In this document: positions 43,664-52,566 of the stretch, piece by piece
Numbering within the stretch: position 1 is the first letter of the stretch
How the letters are laid out: the number at the start of each line of letters is the position of its first letter
Assembly: GCF_035978755.1 (NCBI RefSeq)
Contig: NZ_CP108414.1
Coordinates: 7,998,001 to 8,062,000, forward strand
DNA from: Streptomyces sp. NBC_01298
GTDB taxonomy: Bacteria; Actinomycetota; Actinomycetes; Streptomycetales; Streptomycetaceae
Direction of reading: 5' to 3'
Length of the DNA: 64,000 nucleotides
Made by a program: the position numbers and the translations under genes
The notes under the pieces: generated by a model
Told to the model about the DNA's origin: nothing
What the model saw: the letters and a program-made list of their open reading frames with translations, nothing else
Databases searched by the model: none

Positions 43664-44818
43664 CTAGGTCGTCTGCCCGAATCCGTCGAAGGCGAACAGG
43701 TCGTCCAGGGCGCGCCGCGCGGCGCGGGCCGGGGTGGCGCGGACGGCGAGGTCGCGGGCGGCCGCCGCGAGGGGGTGCCGGAGGCCGGCCACCCGGCCCG
43801 CGCGGCGGGAGCGGATGCGCAGCGCGTCGGTGCGGGCGCAGCGGGCCGCGCTGTAGGCGGCCAGGGCGGCCCGTACGTCGGCCCCCTCCAGCAGGTGCGC
43901 GAGGGTGGCGGCGTCTTCGACGGCCTGGCACCCGCCCTGGCCGAGGTTGGGGGTCATGGCGTGCGCCGCGTCGCCGAGCCATGCGAGGCGCCCCTGATGG
44001 AACCGGGGGAGCGGGGCGGCGAGGTCGTACAGGTCGTGCTGGAGGACGGCCGCCGGGTCGATCCGTGCCAGCAGGGCGGGGAGCGGGTCGTGCCAGCCGC
44101 CGTAGCGGCGCAGGAGTTCGGCGCGCACGTCGGCGGGCCGGTACCCCTCGGGGACGACGGCGGTGGCGTAGAGGTACACGCGGCCGTCGGCGAGCGGGGC
44201 GACGCCGAAGCGCTCCCCGCGGCCCCAGGTCTCCGTGGCGGCGCGCACGGGCGGGCCGCCGGCCGCGAGGACGGTCCGCCAGGCGGTCTCCCCGCTGTAG
44301 TGCAGGCCGGGATGGGCCGGGAAGTACTGGCGGCGGATCGGGCTGTGGATGCCGTCGGCGGCGATGACGAGGTCGGCGGCGAGGGGGCCGGCCGGGGTGT
44401 GGACCACCGGGTCGCCGTCCGCGTGGTCGACGGAGGTCACCGCCGTGCCGTACCGGACGGCTCCCTCGGGGAGCTCGGCGGTCAGGGCGGCGGCGAGGGC
44501 CGGGCGGTACACGGCGAGCGGGGGCCGGCCGTACCGGGCGGTCAGCGCGGCGGTGTCGGCGCGGCTCAGCAGGCGGCCGCCGGGGCGGCGCAGGTCCATC
44601 GCGGCCGGGGCGGCGTCCCCCGTCGCGCGGGCGGCGTCGAAGCCGATCGAGGCGTAGGCGCGCAGGGCGTTGGGGGCGAGGACGATCCCCGCGCCGACGG
44701 CGGACGGCTCCGCCGCGCGTTCGCAGACGGTGACCTCCCAACCGCGGCGGTGCAGGGCCACCGCCGCCGAGAGTCCGCCGATCCCCGCACCCGCGACCAC
44801 CACATGACGTCGGGTCAT
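43664..44818 (-). CDS. FAD-dependent aromatic-type monooxygenase
   Basis: A 384-residue flavoprotein monooxygenase of the PHBH/UbiH group. Motifs: VVAGAGIGGLSAAVALHRRG (FAD dinucleotide), DLVIAADGIHSPIRR (DG motif) and LAWLGDAAHAMTPNLGQGG (GD motif). It hydroxylates an aromatic or polyketide-like substrate with NAD(P)H and O2; the acceptor is unknown. The ATG at 44818 is 80 bp from the divergent TetR gene, and two TetR-type operators lie in this gap. Confidence 0.92.
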   Translation of the reverse strand: MTRRHVVVAGAGIGGLSAAVALHRRGWEVTVCERAAEPSAVGAGIVLAPNALRAYASIGFDAARATGDAAPAAMDLRRPGGRLLSRADTAALTARYGRPPLAVYRPALAAALTAELPEGAVRYGTAVTSVDHADGDPVVHTPAGPLAADLVIAADGIHSPIRRQYFPAHPGLHYSGETAWRTVLAAGGPPVRAATETWGRGERFGVAPLADGRVYLYATAVVPEGYRPADVRAELLRRYGGWHDPLPALLARIDPAAVLQHDLYDLAAPLPRFHQGRLAWLGDAAHAMTPNLGQGGCQAVEDAATLAHLLEGADVRAALAAYSAARCARTDALRIRSRRAGRVAGLRHPLAAAARDLAVRATPARAARRALDDLFAFDGFGQTT

Positions 44819-44844
44819 GACAGGTCCTCCCTTGCTCCGCACGG

Positions 44845-44862
44845 CCTCTACGGGTGTAGAGG
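44845..44862. promoter_or_regulatory. TetR operator copy 1
   Basis: CCTCTAC-GGGT-GTAGAGG is a perfect 7-bp inverted repeat with a 4-bp spacer. Its core CTCTAC-N4-GTAGAG is shared with the copy at 44875. Confidence 0.85.
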
Positions 44863-44874
44863 ATTCTTGATCGC

Positions 44875-44892
44875 ACTCTACACTTGTAGAGT
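44875..44892. promoter_or_regulatory. TetR operator copy 2
   Basis: ACTCTAC-ACTT-GTAGAGT, a perfect 7-bp inverted repeat with the same core as copy 1. Centres are exactly 30 bp apart (about three helix turns), and the site ends six bases before the TetR start codon. Confidence 0.88.
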
Positions 44893-44898
44893 GGCGGC

Positions 44899-45525
44899 AT
44901 GAGTTCCCCCGAGCGCGGAAGCGACCGCAGAACCCTGATCGCGGACAGCGCGATCGACCTCGTGGCCTCCGCCGGGCTGAGGGGCCTGACCCACCGGGCG
45001 GTCGACGGTGCGGCCGGGCTTCCGGCGGGCAGCACCTCGTACTACTTCCGTACGAGGACGGCCCTGATCGGCGCCTGTTACGCGCGGCTGGCCGAGCTGG
45101 ACCTCGGAGACTTCGACGGGGGCGCCGCGGCTCCACCGCCACCCGCGCCCCCCTCGACGGCTCGGCCGGCGCCGGCGGACCGGGACGCCGTCGCCGCGGC
45201 GCTCGCCGCGCTGCTGTACCAATGGCTGACCACGGGGCGCTCACGCCAACTGGCGCGCTTCGAGCTGAGCCTGGAGGCCGCACGGAACCCGGAGCTGGCC
45301 ACGGAACTCCACCGGGCCGGCCAGGGCTCGCGGGCCCGGGCGGCCGGGATCCTCGCGGCACTCGGCGCCGCCCGACCGACCGAATCCGCCGAACTCCTGG
45401 TCGCCTGGGCCGACGGACTCCTCTACGACCGCCTCGCGGGCGCGCTCGCCCGCTCCCGACCGGCCCCCGACCCGGCCGAACTCGCCTCCGTGGCGCGCAG
45501 GATGCTCGACGCGGCCCTCGACTAG
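44899..45525 (+). CDS. TetR-family regulator of the divergent monooxygenase
   Basis: A 208-residue TetR repressor. HTH at residues 10-55 (RTLIADSAIDLVASAGLRGL, then LPAGSTSYYFRTRTALIGAC); a Pro-rich insertion (GGAAAPPPPAPPSTARPAP) follows, then the ligand-binding helical domain. Two identical-core operators overlap its promoter, so it very likely represses itself and the FAD monooxygenase gene. The inducer is probably the monooxygenase substrate. Confidence 0.93.
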   Translation: MSSPERGSDRRTLIADSAIDLVASAGLRGLTHRAVDGAAGLPAGSTSYYFRTRTALIGACYARLAELDLGDFDGGAAAPPPPAPPSTARPAPADRDAVAAALAALLYQWLTTGRSRQLARFELSLEAARNPELATELHRAGQGSRARAAGILAALGAARPTESAELLVAWADGLLYDRLAGALARSRPAPDPAELASVARRMLDAALD

Positions 45526-45579
45526 GACCGGTCCGGCCCTCGATCGGGACCTGTCCGGCCGGCGCCGGCCGACCGGACG

Positions 45580-46248
45580 TCAGGCGCGGGCTCGGGCCGG
45601 TACCTCGCGGACGAGGAGGAGCGCCACGGCGCCCAGGAGGGTGCCGGTGACGCGGCGTTGCACGGTGGCCCAGCTCGGGCGCTGCCCCAGGAAGGCGGCG
45701 ATGGCGCCGGCGGCCATGACGATGAGGGCGTTGACGGTCAGGCTCACCACGATCTGGACCGAACCGAGGGTCAGGCCCTGCGCGGTCGGATGCCCGCGAT
45801 GGGGGTCGATGAACTGCGGGATCAAGGTCAGGTACATGATCGCGGCCTTGGGGTTGAGCAGGTTCGTCACCAGCCCCATGCGGAAGAGCCGGGCCGGACT
45901 GTCACGGGAAACGTCACGGACCTCGAACACGCCTCGCCCTCCGGGGCGCAGGGCCTGCCAGGCGAGGTGGGCGAGGTAGAGGACGCCGGCGGCCTTGAAG
46001 CCGATGAACAACCAGGGCACCGCGACGAACACGACCGCGAGCCCGAGGTTGCCCATCAGCATGTAGACGACGAAGCCGACGCCGGTGCCGGCCAGGGAGA
46101 CGAGCCCCGCGGCACGTCCCTGGCTGATGCTGCGCGAAACGAGGTAGATCATGTTGGGCCCGGGGGTCAGCACCATGACCAGCGCGGTGAGGGTCATCCC
46201 GAGGACGGACGCACCGGATACGGGTGCGGAAAGCGAGGTGAGGGGCAT
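45580..46248 (-). CDS. LysE/RhtB-family exporter
   Basis: A 222-residue membrane exporter with six segments. LGMTLTALVMVLTPGPNMIY is the family N-terminal signature (TPGPN), and FRMGLVTNLLNPKAAIMYLT (NLLNPK) the second. It exports amino acids or related metabolites. The ATG at 46248 has GGTGGAGG upstream. Only 25 bp separate it from the divergent CGNR regulator, which probably controls it. Confidence 0.93.
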   Translation of the reverse strand: MPLTSLSAPVSGASVLGMTLTALVMVLTPGPNMIYLVSRSISQGRAAGLVSLAGTGVGFVVYMLMGNLGLAVVFVAVPWLFIGFKAAGVLYLAHLAWQALRPGGRGVFEVRDVSRDSPARLFRMGLVTNLLNPKAAIMYLTLIPQFIDPHRGHPTAQGLTLGSVQIVVSLTVNALIVMAAGAIAAFLGQRPSWATVQRRVTGTLLGAVALLLVREVPARARA

Positions 46249-46273
46249 GCCTCCACCCTGATGTAATGTCCTT

Positions 46274-46798
46274 GTGCATCTCAACCCTTACGGCGAGTAC
46301 GCCGTGCTCCTCGCCCGTTCCCTGGCCGACGACTGGCCCGACACCCGCGCCGGGATCGTCGAGCGGACCCGCGAGTTCGGCATGACGATGTCCTTCCCCG
46401 AGCGGCCCGACGACCACGCCCGCTGCCGGGCGGTGCTCGATGACTGGATCCGGGTCGTCGACGCCCGCGACCCGAACGAGCGGGCGGAGATCCTCAACGG
46501 GCAGATGGCCTCCGCGACCGCCTATCCACGCCTGACCGACCACAACGGCGAGGGCTGGCACCTGCACTACCGGGATGTCGACGACGACCTGGCACGCGTC
46601 CTGCACGCCGTGTTCAGCGTCGGCACCGCACTGCACCTGACGACTCGCGGCATGGGCCGTCTCGGCCGGTGCGCGGCCCGGCCCTGCGCGAACGTCGTCG
46701 TCGACACCTCGCGGAACGGCACCCAGCGGTACTGCTCACCACGCTGCGGCAGCCGGGACGCCGTCCGCCGGCACCGCGCCCGTCAACGCGAGCGGTGA
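46274..46798 (+). CDS. CGNR-type zinc-finger regulator (ABATE domain)
   Basis: A 174-residue protein. The N-terminal part (1-115) is the ABATE/stress-type alpha-helical domain; the C terminus has the zinc site C-x4-C ... C-x3-C (GRCAARPCANVVV and QRYCSPRCGSRDAVRRHRAR), where CGNR is CGSR here. It is thought to bind DNA through the basic end. The GTG at 46274 has no room for a ribosome binding site: the mRNA may be leaderless, with TGATGTAATGT acting as promoter. It is divergent from the exporter gene, likely its target. Confidence 0.87.
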   Translation: MHLNPYGEYAVLLARSLADDWPDTRAGIVERTREFGMTMSFPERPDDHARCRAVLDDWIRVVDARDPNERAEILNGQMASATAYPRLTDHNGEGWHLHYRDVDDDLARVLHAVFSVGTALHLTTRGMGRLGRCAARPCANVVVDTSRNGTQRYCSPRCGSRDAVRRHRARQRER

Positions 46799-46831
46799 CG
46801 GCCCGCGCCGCGACCGGTCGCGGCGCGGCCT

Positions 46832-48769
46832 TCAGTCCGCCGAGCGGGACCACCCCGTGGCCTCGATGCGGGAGGCGTCCGCGGGGCGGTCCTCGGCGAA
46901 GAGCAGGTGGGAGGGTTCCGAGACGCGCAGGACGTCCACGTAGGAGCCGCGGCCCACGTAGCGCCCCTGGGCCGCGTGGCGGAAGCGCAGGTGGACCTCG
47001 CGGCCGGCCCATGCGGTGAGCGGGGCTTCGAGGCGGTGCCAGATGCGGCCCGACCAGCCGGAGACGGAGCCCCGGGGCCACTGTTCGGCGGCCCCGCCGG
47101 TGGTGCGGACGGTGGTGAAGGGGAGCGGCTCCCAGGTCTGCCCGTCGGCGGAGGCCTCCAGGTGCAGCGCTCCCTCACCGGGGACGGTGTCCCACCACAA
47201 CGCGCAGCGCAGCCGGGCCCGGTCGGTGGTGGGGGTGAGGGGCGGGAGGGTCAGGGTGCCCGAGCCGCCGGTCTCCATGCCGGAGTACCAGGCCGGGCCG
47301 CCGTGCTTCGTACGCACGGGGACGGCGCGCGCGAAGCGGTTGCCGGCGGCGACGCGGGGGGCGCTGCCGGCGCGCCAGGTGCGCACGGGGTGGACGGAGT
47401 TGCCCAGGAGGATCAGGAAGGAGTCCGTGGAGGGGTCCAGGACCAGGGAGGTGCCGGTGAAACCGGTGTGGCCGGCGGAGTGCGGGGTGGCCATGGCTCC
47501 CATGTACCAGTGCTGGTAGAGCTCGAAGCCCAGGCCGTGGTCGTCGCCGGGGAAGGCGGTGTTGTAGTCGGTGAAGAGGAGCTCGACGGAGGCGGGGCGC
47601 AGGATGCGCTTGCCGGCGTAGACCCCGCCGTCGAGGAGGGTGCGGGCGAGGATCGCCAGGTCCCAGGCGGTGCCGAAGACCCCGGCGTGACCGGCGACGC
47701 CGCCCAGCGCGTACGCGTTCTCGTCGTGGACCTCGCCCCAGACGAGCCCGCGGTCCAGCCCGGACCAGGGCGGGCGCTGCACCTCGGTGGCGGCCGTGAC
47801 CCGGCGCCAGGAGAGCGGTGGGTTGTACCGAGTGCGGTGCATCCCGAGCGGAGCGGTGATCTCGTCCTGGAGCAGGAGATCCAGTGTGTGACCGGTGATC
47901 CGTTCCAGGAGCAACTGGAGGGCGATGAGGTTGAGGTCGGAGTAGCGGTAGACCGTACCCGGGGTCTCCTGGGGCCGCACCGACCACAGCAGCCTCAACT
48001 GCGCCGCCTTGGTGGGCTGCTGGTAGAAGGGGGCCCAGGAGCGGAGCCCGGAGGTGTGCGTGAGGAGCTGGCGCACGGTGACCGACTCCTTGCCCCCGCC
48101 CGTGAACTCGGGCAGGTACCGGCTCACCGGCGCCTCCAGCTCCAAGTGCCCGCGCTCCATCTGCTGCACGGCCAGCAGGGAGGTGAACAGCTTGGAGAGG
48201 GAGGCCAGGTCGAAGACCGTGTCCTCGGCCATCGCGATCCGCTGGGCGGCCGGGAACTCCCGGACCCGGTCGGTGCGGCCGTCGTAGTCGGCGTACCGTA
48301 CGGCGTCGCCCATCGCCCGGTGCAGCGCCACGGTGCGGCCCCGGCCGGCGAGGACCACGGCCCCGGCGTAGTAAGGGTGTTCGGGGGAGGGGCCGAGGAA
48401 CCGCCGCGCCTCGTCCGCCAACCCTTCGAGGTGCTTCTCCAGCAACCCGGCCTGGCGGGCGGACCCGTACCGCAGCCGCAGTCCCTGGAGCGCGCGCCGC
48501 TCGGCCGGCCCCCCGGAGGCCCCCGCGGACCCGGGCAGCGCGGCCTGGAGCACGAGCACACCGCCCAGCGCGAGCAGCCGCGCCCCGAGCCGCCGCCGGG
48601 ACAGGCCGCGCCCGGGGCCGTGGCCGGATCTGGTGCCGTTGCTGATGCCGTTGCTGTTGCCGGAGGGTTCCGAACCGGTCGTGCCGGAGTGTTGCGCGCC
48701 GGTCGTGCCGGGGTCCTTCGTGTCACCGTCCGCGCCACCGTCGTTCCCGGCTGCCCGTCGTGTCTTCAT
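46832..48769 (-). CDS. Secreted serine hydrolase, beta-lactamase family, with C-terminal beta-sandwich
   Basis: A 645-residue exported protein. A long low-complexity head (Gly/Ser/Asn/Thr-rich) precedes a twin-arginine-like signal SRRRLGARLLALGGVLVLQA and ALPGSAGA. The catalytic domain (about 100-490) has S-x-x-K in FDLASLSKLFTS, Y-S-D in TVYRYSDLNLIALQ and HTGFTGTSLVLDP in the third motif region. Residues about 510-635 form a probable galactose-binding or MAM-like sandwich (LHLEASADGQTWEPLPFT, VHLRFRHAAQG). It may be an esterase, D-aminopeptidase or PBP-like enzyme. ATG 48769 is preferred; a longer frame upstream is not supported. Confidence 0.87.
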   Translation of the reverse strand: MKTRRAAGNDGGADGDTKDPGTTGAQHSGTTGSEPSGNSNGISNGTRSGHGPGRGLSRRRLGARLLALGGVLVLQAALPGSAGASGGPAERRALQGLRLRYGSARQAGLLEKHLEGLADEARRFLGPSPEHPYYAGAVVLAGRGRTVALHRAMGDAVRYADYDGRTDRVREFPAAQRIAMAEDTVFDLASLSKLFTSLLAVQQMERGHLELEAPVSRYLPEFTGGGKESVTVRQLLTHTSGLRSWAPFYQQPTKAAQLRLLWSVRPQETPGTVYRYSDLNLIALQLLLERITGHTLDLLLQDEITAPLGMHRTRYNPPLSWRRVTAATEVQRPPWSGLDRGLVWGEVHDENAYALGGVAGHAGVFGTAWDLAILARTLLDGGVYAGKRILRPASVELLFTDYNTAFPGDDHGLGFELYQHWYMGAMATPHSAGHTGFTGTSLVLDPSTDSFLILLGNSVHPVRTWRAGSAPRVAAGNRFARAVPVRTKHGGPAWYSGMETGGSGTLTLPPLTPTTDRARLRCALWWDTVPGEGALHLEASADGQTWEPLPFTTVRTTGGAAEQWPRGSVSGWSGRIWHRLEAPLTAWAGREVHLRFRHAAQGRYVGRGSYVDVLRVSEPSHLLFAEDRPADASRIEATGWSRSAD

Positions 48770-48854
48770 GACCGGTCCTCCCGTCCACCGTCGTGCCCTC
48801 CCGAGTATCTGCCCGCTCAGGACGCGGGCCCCGCGGCGACCGGCCGCCAAAGAA

Positions 48855-48871
48855 TCTGACGCTGCATCAGA
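48855..48871. promoter_or_regulatory. Inverted repeat upstream of nitronate monooxygenase
   Basis: TCTGACG-ctg-CATCAGA pairs at six of seven positions, 44-60 bp before the nitronate monooxygenase start and 86 bp from the divergent hydrolase start. It could be an operator of the catabolic genes; it does not match the KstR pattern. Confidence 0.4.
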
Positions 48872-48914
48872 AAACCTCTTCCCTCGGCGGCCGGGCTGCG
48901 GCATCCTGCCGCCC

Positions 48915-50021
48915 ATGGAGACGGAGCTGAGCAGAAAACTGGGAATCGAGCACGCCATCTTCGGCTTCACGCCCTTCCCGGCCGTGGCCGCTGCCATCAC
49001 CCGCGCGGGCGGGTTCGGGGTGCTCGGGGCGGTCCGCTACACCGCCCCCGACGACCTCAAGCGCGACCTCGACTGGATGCAGGAGCACACCGACGGCAAG
49101 CCCTACGGGCTCGACGTGGTCATGCCCGCGAAGAAGGCCGTCGACGGCGTGAGCGAGGCCGACATCGAGGCGATGATCCCGGCCGCGCACCGGGAGTACG
49201 TCCGCGACACCCTCGCCAAACACCACGTACCCGAACTCCCGGAGGGCGAGGCCTCCGGCTGGCGCATCACCGGCTGGATGGAGCAGGTCGCCCGCAACCA
49301 GCTGGACGTCGCCTTCGACTACCCCATCAAACTCCTGGCGAACGCGCTGGGTTCCCCGCCCGCCGACGTCATCGCGCGCGCCCACGACCACGGCGTCCTC
49401 GTCGCCGCCCTCGCCGGCAGCGCCAAGCACGCCCGCCGGCACGCCGAGGCCGGCATCGACATCGTCGTCGCCCAGGGCTACGAGGCCGGCGGACACACCG
49501 GCGACATCGCCACCATGGTCCTGGTACCCGAAGTGGTGGAGGCCGTCGCCCCGATCCCGGTGCTCGCCGCCGGCGGCATCGGCAGCGGCGAGCAGATCGC
49601 CGCCGGACTGGCCCTCGGCGCCCAGGGCGCCTGGCTCGGCTCCCTCTGGCTGACCACCACCGAAGCGGACATGCACTCCCGCGCCCTCACCGAGAAGCTG
49701 CTCGCGGCCGGCTCCGGCGACACCGTCCGCTCCCGCGCGCTGACCGGCAAGCCCGCCCGGCAGCTGCGCACCGAGTGGACCGACGCGTGGGACGACCCGG
49801 AGGGTCCCGGCGCCCTGCCGATGCCCCTGCAGGGACTCCTCGTCGCGGAGGCGGTGTCCCGCATCCAGAAGTACGAGATCCAGCCGCTGCTCGGCACGCC
49901 CGTCGGGCAGATCGTCGGCCGGATGAACAGCGAGCGCAGCGTCCAGGCCGTCTTCGACGACCTCACCAGCGGCTTCGAGCGCGCCATCGACCGCATCACC
50001 CGCATCGCCGGCCGGGCCTGA
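48915..50021 (+). CDS. Nitronate monooxygenase-family FMN enzyme
   Basis: A 368-residue TIM-barrel FMN protein of the 2-nitropropane dioxygenase/nitronate monooxygenase family. FMN contacts are AGGFGVLGAVRYT, AQGYEAGGHTGDIA and VLAAGGIGSGEQIAAGLALG. It is linked to an acyl-CoA synthetase gene 20 bp downstream. Homologous NMO-plus-CoA-ligase pairs occur in steroid or fatty-acid degradation gene sets of actinobacteria, where its true substrate is uncertain. No ribosome site is obvious before the ATG. Confidence 0.9.
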   Translation: METELSRKLGIEHAIFGFTPFPAVAAAITRAGGFGVLGAVRYTAPDDLKRDLDWMQEHTDGKPYGLDVVMPAKKAVDGVSEADIEAMIPAAHREYVRDTLAKHHVPELPEGEASGWRITGWMEQVARNQLDVAFDYPIKLLANALGSPPADVIARAHDHGVLVAALAGSAKHARRHAEAGIDIVVAQGYEAGGHTGDIATMVLVPEVVEAVAPIPVLAAGGIGSGEQIAAGLALGAQGAWLGSLWLTTTEADMHSRALTEKLLAAGSGDTVRSRALTGKPARQLRTEWTDAWDDPEGPGALPMPLQGLLVAEAVSRIQKYEIQPLLGTPVGQIVGRMNSERSVQAVFDDLTSGFERAIDRITRIAGRA

Positions 50022-50041
50022 GGCTCCGAGGAGTGGACACG

Positions 50042-51595
50042 ATGACCGACACACCCCCCAACGGCTTCTGGGCCCAGGCGACCGCCGACCCCGAGCGCAC
50101 CGTCCTGGTCACCCCCGAGGGCGAGGACTGGTCCGCCGCCCGGCTGCACGCCGACGTCAACCGCCTCGTGCACGGCCTGCGCGCCGCCGGTCTGGAGCGG
50201 GGGGACGTCTTCGCCGTCGTCCTCCCCAACGGCGTCGAGTTCCTCACGGCCTACCTGGCCGCCTCCCAGGCCGGGTTCTACCTCGTCCCGGTCAACCACC
50301 ACCTCGTCGGCCCCGAGATCGCCTGGATCGTCTCCGACTCCGGGGCCAAGGTCCTGATCGCCCACGAACGCTTCGCCGACGCCGCCACCGCCGCGGCCGA
50401 CGAGGCGGGCCTGCCCGCGAGCCACCGCTACGCGGTCGGAGCGGTCGCGGGCTTCCGCTCGTACGGCGAACTGCTCGACGGGCAGCCGGACACCGCCCCC
50501 GTCGACCGCACGCTCGGCTGGGTCATGAACTACACCTCCGGCACCACCGGCCGGCCGCGCGGCATCCGCCGTCCGCTGCCCGGCAAGCTCCCGGAGGAGA
50601 CGTACCTCGGCGGATTCCTCGGCATCTTCGGCATCCGCGCCTTCGACGACAACGTCCACCTCGTCTGCTCGCCGCTCTACCACACGGCCGTCCTGCAATT
50701 CGCGGCCGCGGCCCTGCACATCGGGCACCCGCTCGTCCTGATGGACAAGTGGACCCCCGAGGAGATGCTCCGCCTGATCGACGGCCACGCCTGCACGCAC
50801 ACCCACATGGTCCCGACGCAGTTCCACCGGCTCCTCGCGCTCCCGCAGGAGACGAAGGACGCGTACGACGTCTCCTCCATGCGGCACGCCATCCACGGTG
50901 CCGCGCCCTGCCCCGACCACGTCAAGCGGGCGATGATCGACTGGTGGGGCGGGTGCGTGGAGGAGTACTACGCGGCGAGCGAGGGCGGCGGCGCCTTCGC
51001 GACGGCCGAGGACTGGCTGAAGAAGCCGGGAACCGTCGGCAAGGCCTGGCCGATCAGCGAACTCGCCATCTTCGACGACGACGGCGAGCGGCTGCCCGCC
51101 GGCGAACTCGGCACCGTCTACATCAAGATGAACACCGGCGGCTTCAGCTACCACAAGGACGAGGGCAAGACGAGGAAGAACCGCATCGGCGACTTCTTCA
51201 CCGTCGGGGACCTCGGCCTGATGGACGAGGAGGGCTACCTCTTCCTCCGCGACCGGAAGATCGACATGATCATCTCGGGCGGTGTGAACATCTACCCGGC
51301 CGAGATCGAATCGGCGCTGCTCACCCATCCGGCGGTCGCGGACGCCGCCGCCTTCGGCATCCCGCACCCCTCCTGGGGCGAGGAGGTCAAGGCGGTCATC
51401 GAACCGGCCGAGGGCTTCGAGGCGGGCGACGCGCTGGCCGCGGAGATCCTGAACCACTGCGAGCGCCAACTGGCCGGTTACAAGCGGCCCAAGACCGTGG
51501 ACTTCATCGAGACGATGCCGCGCGACCCCAACGGCAAGCTGTACAAGCGCCGGCTGCGCGAGCCGTACTGGGAGGGCCACGAGCGCGCGATGTGA
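50042..51595 (+). CDS. Acyl-CoA synthetase (steroid/fatty-acid type)
   Basis: A 517-residue adenylate-forming ligase. P-loop NYTSGTTGRPRGIRRP, A5 region EEYYAASEGGGAFAT, A7 GDLGLMDEEGYLFLRDR, A8 hinge KIDMIISGGVNIYPAEIES and the adenylation lysine in RDPNGKLYKRRLR. The PRGIRRPLPG variant after the P-loop resembles the FadD19/FadD3-type group acting on bulky or branched acids. GAGGAG sits before the ATG at 50042. It forms an operon with the nitronate monooxygenase gene. Confidence 0.93.
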   Translation: MTDTPPNGFWAQATADPERTVLVTPEGEDWSAARLHADVNRLVHGLRAAGLERGDVFAVVLPNGVEFLTAYLAASQAGFYLVPVNHHLVGPEIAWIVSDSGAKVLIAHERFADAATAAADEAGLPASHRYAVGAVAGFRSYGELLDGQPDTAPVDRTLGWVMNYTSGTTGRPRGIRRPLPGKLPEETYLGGFLGIFGIRAFDDNVHLVCSPLYHTAVLQFAAAALHIGHPLVLMDKWTPEEMLRLIDGHACTHTHMVPTQFHRLLALPQETKDAYDVSSMRHAIHGAAPCPDHVKRAMIDWWGGCVEEYYAASEGGGAFATAEDWLKKPGTVGKAWPISELAIFDDDGERLPAGELGTVYIKMNTGGFSYHKDEGKTRKNRIGDFFTVGDLGLMDEEGYLFLRDRKIDMIISGGVNIYPAEIESALLTHPAVADAAAFGIPHPSWGEEVKAVIEPAEGFEAGDALAAEILNHCERQLAGYKRPKTVDFIETMPRDPNGKLYKRRLREPYWEGHERAM

Positions 51596-51621
51596 CCTGA
51601 CGTACGGAGGCCTCCCATGCC

Positions 51622-52455
51622 ATGGCCGGGGAGGCCCCGGAGTTTCAGCTGCCCGGCCTTGCGCGCCGTGCGATGTCCGGCGTGATGCGGGGACATGGGA
51701 CAGCGGGCGCCGGACGGTGCGGGCGGATCGGGCAGGACGGGCGGGGGCCGCGCGGCCCGGCACGGGACCGTGCGGGGCCGCTGCCCGGCGCACTGGCCCG
51801 GGCGGCCACCCGCCGGCTGACGGGCTTCGGGCCGCTGGACGAGCTGACGGCGGAGTTCTTCCGCCACCGGCCGCGTCCCGGGGCGGCCTGGCTCGTGCTC
51901 GTCGACGGTCTCGACGAGATTCCCGACGCGGACGCGCGCGGCGCCGCCCCGCGGATGGTGGCCGGTGCCGCGGCGGATGAGCCGAAGCTGTACCGGTCCC
52001 TGCCCGCCGGCCGGACCGGCGTCTACCGGGCTTTCGCCGAACTGCTCTACGAGCAGAACGCCCACCAGCACGTCGCGGACACCCACGCCGCCGCGATCCA
52101 CCGTCTGAAGGACCGCCACCAGGTCCCGAAGGACCGCGGAACCACCGAGGCGGCCGCGCGGCGCGTGGCCGACCACCTGCCACAGTTGATCGACCAGCCG
52201 GCCCACGAAAGGATCAACGGGAACACCGCGCCCGCCGTGGTGGTGCCGGCCTCACGCCCGTGGGCGGGGTGCCCCCCCCGAAAGTGGCGGCGGAACGGCC
52301 GGCTGGCCGGGGTGGAGGGGGGCCGGGCCACCGCGCTCGGTCTGCTCACGCGTTTCGCCGAGGAGTTCCAGGGCATCGCCCAGTGGGACGCGGTCGACGC
52401 CCTGGACGAGATCCGCGGCGACACCCCGGGAGCGGGGGACGGATACGGCACCTGA
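51622..52455 (+). pseudogene. Remnant of a NACHT NTPase gene
   Basis: An open frame of 277 codons with no start signal and patchy coding character, holding disjoint pieces of a NACHT NTPase. RPGAAWLVLVDGLDEIPDAD is a NACHT Walker B block; upstream, RRLTGFGPLDELTAEFF fits the preceding part. It then jumps to GRTGVYRAFAELLYEQNAHQ, TEAAARRVADHLPQLIDQPA and ERINGNTAPAVVV, typical of the helical region after the NTPase. The Walker A loop, the sensor regions and the C-terminal repeats are missing, and the end (LTRFAEEFQGIAQWDAVDAL) is a further isolated piece. NACHT proteins are often defence or signalling NTPases; this copy is dead. The flanks 51596-51621 and 52456-52566 hold no gene. Confidence 0.65.
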
Positions 52456-52566
52456 GGGATCCTCGGGGAGTCCGCCACGCCCGGGGGGCGTGAGGAGCGC
52501 CACGCCAGGGCCCCGGAAGCGCACCTTCCGCCGCATCCAGGGATCACTTCTGGCAAGTTGGCTGAT

